Source of the DNA: Bacillota bacterium
GTDB taxonomy: Bacteria > Bacillota_A > Clostridia > Lachnospirales > Lachnospiraceae
Length of the DNA: 64,000 nt
Direction: 5' to 3'
NCBI GenBank assembly: GCA_023407175.1
Contig: JAEYMU010000004.1
Location: 62,001-126,000 of the forward strand
A program made the position numbers and the translations under genes. Shown piece after piece: positions 60,164 through 64,000 of this stretch; the first letter of the stretch is position 1; the number at the start of each line of letters is the position of its first letter. The notes under the pieces were generated by a model. The model was given only the letters and a program-made list of their open reading frames with translations. It was not told where the DNA came from and ran no database searches.

Positions 60164-60892
60164 CTACAGTGGTTCCTTGGACGGCTTTCCGGCACCTCTT
60201 GGATATGCCTTTGGTGTTGGCCGTTCCTTCTTTATCATAATCAGCGATCGTTCTATCTCTGTTCCCGGAAGCCGAAAAACCTCTGTTTTCTCAAGCCTTG
60301 CACCAAGAATTTGAAATGCTTTCTTTGCCTCCGATAATTCCTGTTCCACTTCCCCTGATTTGTAGGAAATAAAATATCCGTCTTTTTTTACAAAGGGAAC
60401 GCAATACTCCGAAAGCAAGGATAATTTTGCTACGGCCCTGGACACGCACAGATCAAAGCTCTCTCTGTATCTTATGTCTCTTCCTGCATCCTCGGCTCTT
60501 CCATGAAGTGTTATTATTTTACTTAGTCCTAACTTATCTATCACTTCCTCCAGAAACTTCAAGCGCTTATTCAAGGAATCCAGCAGTACCATATCTATCT
60601 GGGGAAATACAATCTTTAATGGAATTCCAGGAAAGCCGGCACCGGTTCCCAAATCCAGAATTCTTTCCTCCTTCGGTCTGTAAGCCTTAATTAATAAAAG
60701 ACTGTCAATAAAATGCTTCCCCACGACCTCCTTAAAATCTGTAATTGCCGTAAGATTCATTACCTTATTCTTCTCAATCAACAGCTCATAATAATCTGTA
60801 AATTGCTGTTTTTGCATCTCTGTCAATGTTATTCCAAGCTCTGCCAAACCTTCCTCTAACAGATAAAATTCCTTGTATTCATGATAAAGCAT
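60164..60892 (-). CDS. rsmG: 16S rRNA (guanine527-N7)-methyltransferase
   Basis: A 242-aa SAM methyltransferase: NLTAITDFKEVVGKHFIDSL (about 46-65), SAM loop ILDLGTGAGFPGIPLKI (about 78-94) and CVSRAVAKLSLL (about 138-149). It makes m7G527 in the 530 loop; loss causes low-level streptomycin resistance. GGAAGG precedes the start, 20 nt after the mnmG stop, in the conserved mnmE-mnmG-rsmG order. Confidence 0.96.
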   Translation of the reverse strand: MLYHEYKEFYLLEEGLAELGITLTEMQKQQFTDYYELLIEKNKVMNLTAITDFKEVVGKHFIDSLLLIKAYRPKEERILDLGTGAGFPGIPLKIVFPQIDMVLLDSLNKRLKFLEEVIDKLGLSKIITLHGRAEDAGRDIRYRESFDLCVSRAVAKLSLLSEYCVPFVKKDGYFISYKSGEVEQELSEAKKAFQILGARLEKTEVFRLPGTEIERSLIMIKKERPTPKAYPRGAGKPSKEPL

Positions 60893-60912
60893 TCTTTTTA
60901 CCTTCCGGTTTT

Positions 60913-62802
60913 TTATTTTTTTTCCCTGCTTCTATATTGACTTAGATACACTAGCAGAACAGATACATCCGCCGGAGATACCCCTGATATTCTGGAAGCC
61001 TGTCCAATAGAAATCGGTCTGAATTTCTCCAGCTTCTGCCTAGCCTCAATCCTAAGGCTTGGAACTTCCTTATAATCAATTTGCTCCGGTATCAGCTTAT
61101 TCTCAAGCTTTTTAAATTGCTCGACCTGTTTTAGCTGTCTGCTGATATATCCATCGTATTTTATATTAATATTAACCTGTTCAATAACCTCTTCCGGCAA
61201 ATCCGGTCTATTCTTATCAATTGATTTTAACTTCTCATAATCCAACTCAGGTCTTCGGATCAGCTCCGCCAATGTAGCCCCTGTATTTAGTTCTGAGCTG
61301 TTATTTACAGCTAATAGCTCCTGGACCTCTTTATTCGCACCTACATTTGTTTTTTCCAGCCGTTCTATTTCCTTCTTGATACTTTCTTCCTTGATCAACA
61401 GCTTCTTATACCTTTCCACGCTGATCAGACCAACCTCATATCCTTTTTTCGTAAGCCTGATATCTGCATTATCCTGTCTTAACAGCAGGCGGTACTCTGC
61501 TCTTGAAGTCATCATCCGATATGGCTCATAGGTTTCCTTTGTAACCAGGTCATCAATCAATACTCCGATATATGCTTCCGACCGGTCCAGTAATAAAGGC
61601 TCCCTACCCAATAATTTCATGGCTGCATTAATTCCAGCAATCAGGCCCTGGGCAGCAGCTTCCTCATAACCGGAGCTTCCATTAAACTGTCCTCCTGCAA
61701 ATAATCCCTCCACCTTCCTAAATTCCAGGGAAGGCTTTAACTGCATCGGATTAATACAATCATATTCAATCGCATATGCGTTTCTTACAATGTTAGCGTT
61801 TTCCAGCCCCGGCACAGAACGGTACATCTGGTATTGCACATCCTCCGGCATAGAGCTTGACATACCTGCAATATACATTTCATTGGTATAATTTCCTTCC
61901 GGTTCTATGAATAGCTGATGCCTGTCCTTATCGGCAAACTTGACCACCTTATCCTCAATGGATGGACAATATCTTGGACCGGTGCCTTTGATATCTCCGC
62001 TGTAAAGGGGTGAGCGGTCAATATTAGCCCGGATAATCTCATGGGTTTTTTCCGTTGTATAGGTAAGCCAGCAGGAAATCTGTTCTTTTTTTATATCCTC
62101 AGCACTGTTTGTAAAGGAAAAGGGTACCACCTGTTCATCACCAAATTGCTCTTCCATCTTTGAGAAATCAATGGATCTTCTGTCTATTCTGGCCGGAGTT
62201 CCTGTTTTAAAACGGTACATTTCAATTCCCAGAGCCTTCAGGGAATCTGTCAGGTGAGTTGCCGCCTGCAGTCCGTTAGGACCTGTTTTATTCACCACAT
62301 CCCCATAGATGCATCTTGCATTCAGATAAGTACCTGTACATAGAATTACGGCTCTGCAAGGATAGATTGCGCCGGAAAAGGTTTGTACTCCGGTTACTTT
62401 ATTCTCCTTTGTAAGAAGCTGGGTCACTTCTGCCTGCTTAATTGTAAGCTTCTCTGTGTTTTCCAGAACCCTTCGCATTGCTTTGGAATACTCCTGCTTA
62501 TCCGCCTGGGCACGCAGTGAATGGACGGCCGGACCCTTGGAGACATTGAGCATCTTAGACTGTATATAGGTCTTATCAATGTTCTTACCTATTTCTCCGC
62601 CAAGGGCATCAATCTCTCTGACTAGATGCCCCTTGGAGGTTCCCCCGATATTTGGATTGCAGGGCATCATTGCAATACTATCCACGCTCACTGTAAACAT
62701 TAATGTATTCAAAGATAATCTGGCACAGGCCAATGCTGCCTCACAGCCTGCATGTCCCGCTCCTACGACTACTACGTCATATTCCTCATAAATGTATGAC
62801 AT
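60913..62802 (-). CDS. mnmG: tRNA uridine-5-carboxymethylaminomethyl modification enzyme MnmG
   Basis: A 629-aa FAD protein: [10 protein letters not shown] dinucleotide loop (about 14-23), [23 protein letters not shown] (about 48-70), and the C-terminal MnmE-interacting helical domain ending [14 protein letters not shown]. With MnmE it adds the cmnm5 group to U34 of tRNAs. GAGGTAAATC precedes the ATG. It follows mnmE after 164 nt containing copy C of the intergenic repeat. Confidence 0.98.
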   Translation of the reverse strand: MSYIYEEYDVVVVGAGHAGCEAALACARLSLNTLMFTVSVDSIAMMPCNPNIGGTSKGHLVREIDALGGEIGKNIDKTYIQSKMLNVSKGPAVHSLRAQADKQEYSKAMRRVLENTEKLTIKQAEVTQLLTKENKVTGVQTFSGAIYPCRAVILCTGTYLNARCIYGDVVNKTGPNGLQAATHLTDSLKALGIEMYRFKTGTPARIDRRSIDFSKMEEQFGDEQVVPFSFTNSAEDIKKEQISCWLTYTTEKTHEIIRANIDRSPLYSGDIKGTGPRYCPSIEDKVVKFADKDRHQLFIEPEGNYTNEMYIAGMSSSMPEDVQYQMYRSVPGLENANIVRNAYAIEYDCINPMQLKPSLEFRKVEGLFAGGQFNGSSGYEEAAAQGLIAGINAAMKLLGREPLLLDRSEAYIGVLIDDLVTKETYEPYRMMTSRAEYRLLLRQDNADIRLTKKGYEVGLISVERYKKLLIKEESIKKEIERLEKTNVGANKEVQELLAVNNSSELNTGATLAELIRRPELDYEKLKSIDKNRPDLPEEVIEQVNINIKYDGYISRQLKQVEQFKKLENKLIPEQIDYKEVPSLRIEARQKLEKFRPISIGQASRISGVSPADVSVLLVYLSQYRSREKK

Positions 62803-62869
62803 GATTTACCTCATTTCTATATTACCTTACATGCATTTGTTAACTGCTTTTATTTTATATCAACCAAAT

Positions 62870-62949
62870 TTATACCCGTGCATATCACAAGCTTTGCTTG
62901 CGATACTGCTTCAATAAAGAGTTTGAAAGTGATTTTCTTTCAAACTTCT
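62870..62949 (-). repeat. Paired-hairpin intergenic repeat, copy C
   Basis: Located between mnmE and mnmG. Stem 1: 62883-62892 / 62896-62905, with one pair that is G-U only in minus-strand RNA. Stem 2: 62920-62929 / 62937-62946. It closely resembles copy B at 15893-15973, including the flanking TTATACCC and the linking CTGCTTCAATAA. Confidence 0.8.
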
Positions 62950-62966
62950 TATCATGAGATATTCGT

Positions 62967-64000
62967 CTACTTTCCCATACAGAATTCCCTGAATATCATG
63001 TTAACCAGATCTTCCTCTACCTTTTCACCAATGATTTTTCCTAAATATTCATAGGCATTCATTAAATCAATAGAATAAAAATCCTCGGGCATATTATTCT
63101 CTATACTTGACTGAACCAGCAATAAGCTTTGCAGAGCGTTCGCAAAGGCCTCCCTGTGTCTGTCGTTTGTGATATAGATATCCTCATGTAACGACAAGGC
63201 TCCGTCAAAAAACATAGTTCTGATTGTCTCTGAAAGCTCCTCCAACCCGCTATTTTCTCTGACAGAGATACTAAGAAGCGGATGCCCTGTTCTCTTCCTG
63301 ATATTATCCATTGTTATTTTCGGTTCCAAATCGGATTTATTTAATAGCAATATTGCTTTTTTTTCCTGTATAAAGCTCATAATTGCTTCATCATTTTCAT
63401 CCAGTCCAGTAGAGGAATCCAGAACAAATATAATTAGATCCGCATCGGATGCTATCCGTAAAGCTTTATCAACTCCGATTTTTTCTATAGTATCCTCTGT
63501 ATTGCGGATGCCCGCCGTATCAATGATATTTAATACAATTCCATCCAGATTAATCGTTTCCTCCAATGTATCCCTTGTAGTTCCGGCAATATTGGTAACA
63601 ATTGCCCGTTCCTCTCCCACAAGTATATTCATCAGACTTGATTTTCCTGCGTTGGGCTTTCCCAGAATAACCGTTTTTATTCCCTCTTTTATCAGCTTAC
63701 CATTCCTTGACCCTTTAATTAACTGCTCTATCTGGTAACACTCTGTTTTTAAATGTTCTTCCAGCTCCCTTGAAAATCCCTCCAGGCTGATATGCTCCGG
63801 ATCATCCAGGGCCGCTTCTATCAATGCTATATCCCTTAATATTTTTTCCCTTAGTTCTTTAATCAGAAGATATACCTTACCCTGCAACTGGCCCAATGAA
63901 TTCTTAAGAGCCAGATCACTTTTTGCCTGAATGATATCACATACGGCTTCTGCTGAAGAAAGGTCTATTCTTCCATTAAGAAAAGCCCTTTTTGTAAATT
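62967..64000 (-). CDS. mnmE: tRNA modification GTPase MnmE, N-terminus beyond window
   Basis: 344 residues are visible; the N-terminal tetrahydrofolate-binding domain (about 115 residues) lies past the right edge. From the edge inward: FTKRAFLNGRIDLSSAEAV, the helical domain, then the G domain with P-loop GKPNAGKSS, TTRDT, DTAGIRNT (switch II) and NKSDL, and the C-terminal FCMGK with the catalytic Cys near the end (family FCIGK). With MnmG it modifies U34 of tRNA. The TTG at 63896 is not the start, because the frame and conserved sequence continue to base 63998. Confidence 0.97.
   Translation of the reverse strand, partial: FTKRAFLNGRIDLSSAEAVCDIIQAKSDLALKNSLGQLQGKVYLLIKELREKILRDIALIEAALDDPEHISLEGFSRELEEHLKTECYQIEQLIKGSRNGKLIKEGIKTVILGKPNAGKSSLMNILVGEERAIVTNIAGTTRDTLEETINLDGIVLNIIDTAGIRNTEDTIEKIGVDKALRIASDADLIIFVLDSSTGLDENDEAIMSFIQEKKAILLLNKSDLEPKITMDNIRKRTGHPLLSISVRENSGLEELSETIRTMFFDGALSLHEDIYITNDRHREAFANALQSLLLVQSSIENNMPEDFYSIDLMNAYEYLGKIIGEKVEEDLVNMIFREFCMGK

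Noticed and set aside
1..64000. CRISPR arrays, prophage or insertion-sequence genes
   Set aside because: No regularly spaced direct repeats, transposase, integrase or phage structural motifs were seen anywhere in the window.

Overview
The window reads as a chromosomal segment of an anaerobic, spore-forming, low-GC Firmicute, most likely a Lachnospiraceae (Clostridium phytofermentans / Anaerocolumna-like). This is inferred from AGGAGG-type ribosome binding sites, Clostridia-specific families (DUF3881, DUF4446, DUF5688, LysM-GH18 proteins), a T-box leader, Rex-type operators before adhE, and the mnmE-mnmG-rsmG-parA-parB block. The right end lies next to the replication origin: two exact parS sites (56197-56212 and 57570-57585) flank parA. 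No prophage, transposase, rRNA operon or CRISPR array was seen.

Layout. 1-6 kb: a guanylate-kinase-like gene cut by the left edge, an Orn/Lys/Arg decarboxylase, and two tandem fusions of a sugar-receptor domain to a diguanylate cyclase. 6-10.4 kb: a Na,K-ATPase-like P-type ATPase in one operon with two TrkA/KtrA-type regulators and no visible channel. 10.6-13.3 kb: an orphan P-loop kinase and an ABC-F ATPase with a strong promoter and a roughly 280-nt leader that can fold in two alternative ways. 13.4-15.1 kb: a divergent RelA/SpoT synthetase with two small unknown genes. 15.3-18.2 kb: ilvBN under a valine-type T-box, with a covarying paired-hairpin repeat between the two genes. 18.5-22 kb: a YhgE/Pip exporter-like protein, an orphan 82-aa gene and a TetR regulator. 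22-26.4 kb: a LysM-GH18 protein lacking catalytic acids, then a VTC / DUF4956 / carbohydrate-binding lipoprotein trio. 26.6-29.2 kb: relQ overlapping a two-component system. 29.4-36.5 kb: a BspA-like LRR surface protein, a phosphatase, a secreted GH12 glucanase, a second degenerate LysM-GH18 protein and a DUF5688 protein. 36.7-41.4 kb: an RHH regulator, tRNA-Lys, trxA, trmB, an iron-sulfur flavoprotein and a D,D-carboxypeptidase. 41.4-49.2 kb: a coiled-coil membrane protein and the complete pstSCAB-phoU-phoB-phoR locus behind a three-repeat Pho box. 49.4-54.8 kb: tRNA-Arg, DUF3881, HD-GYP and adhE. 54.9-64 kb: DUF4446, parBA, a DegSU-like two-component system, a GNAT, rsmG, mnmG and truncated mnmE.

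How the genes connect. Second-messenger signalling recurs: two predicted c-di-GMP cyclases and an HD-GYP protein, plus two alarmone synthetases, one housekeeping and one divergent. Carbohydrate sensing and degradation (receptor-GGDEF fusions, GH12, carbohydrate-binding lipoprotein) suits a plant-polysaccharide fermenter that disposes of NADH through AdhE. RNA-level control is unusually visible: the T-box, the ABC-F leader, operon-internal hairpin repeats and a strand-specific terminator family.

Most promising for follow-up: the divergent RelA/SpoT three-gene unit, the ABC-F leader, the covarying hairpin repeat, the parS site that doubles as a terminator, and the P-type ATPase/RCK operon. All functions are read from sequence motifs; no database search was possible.
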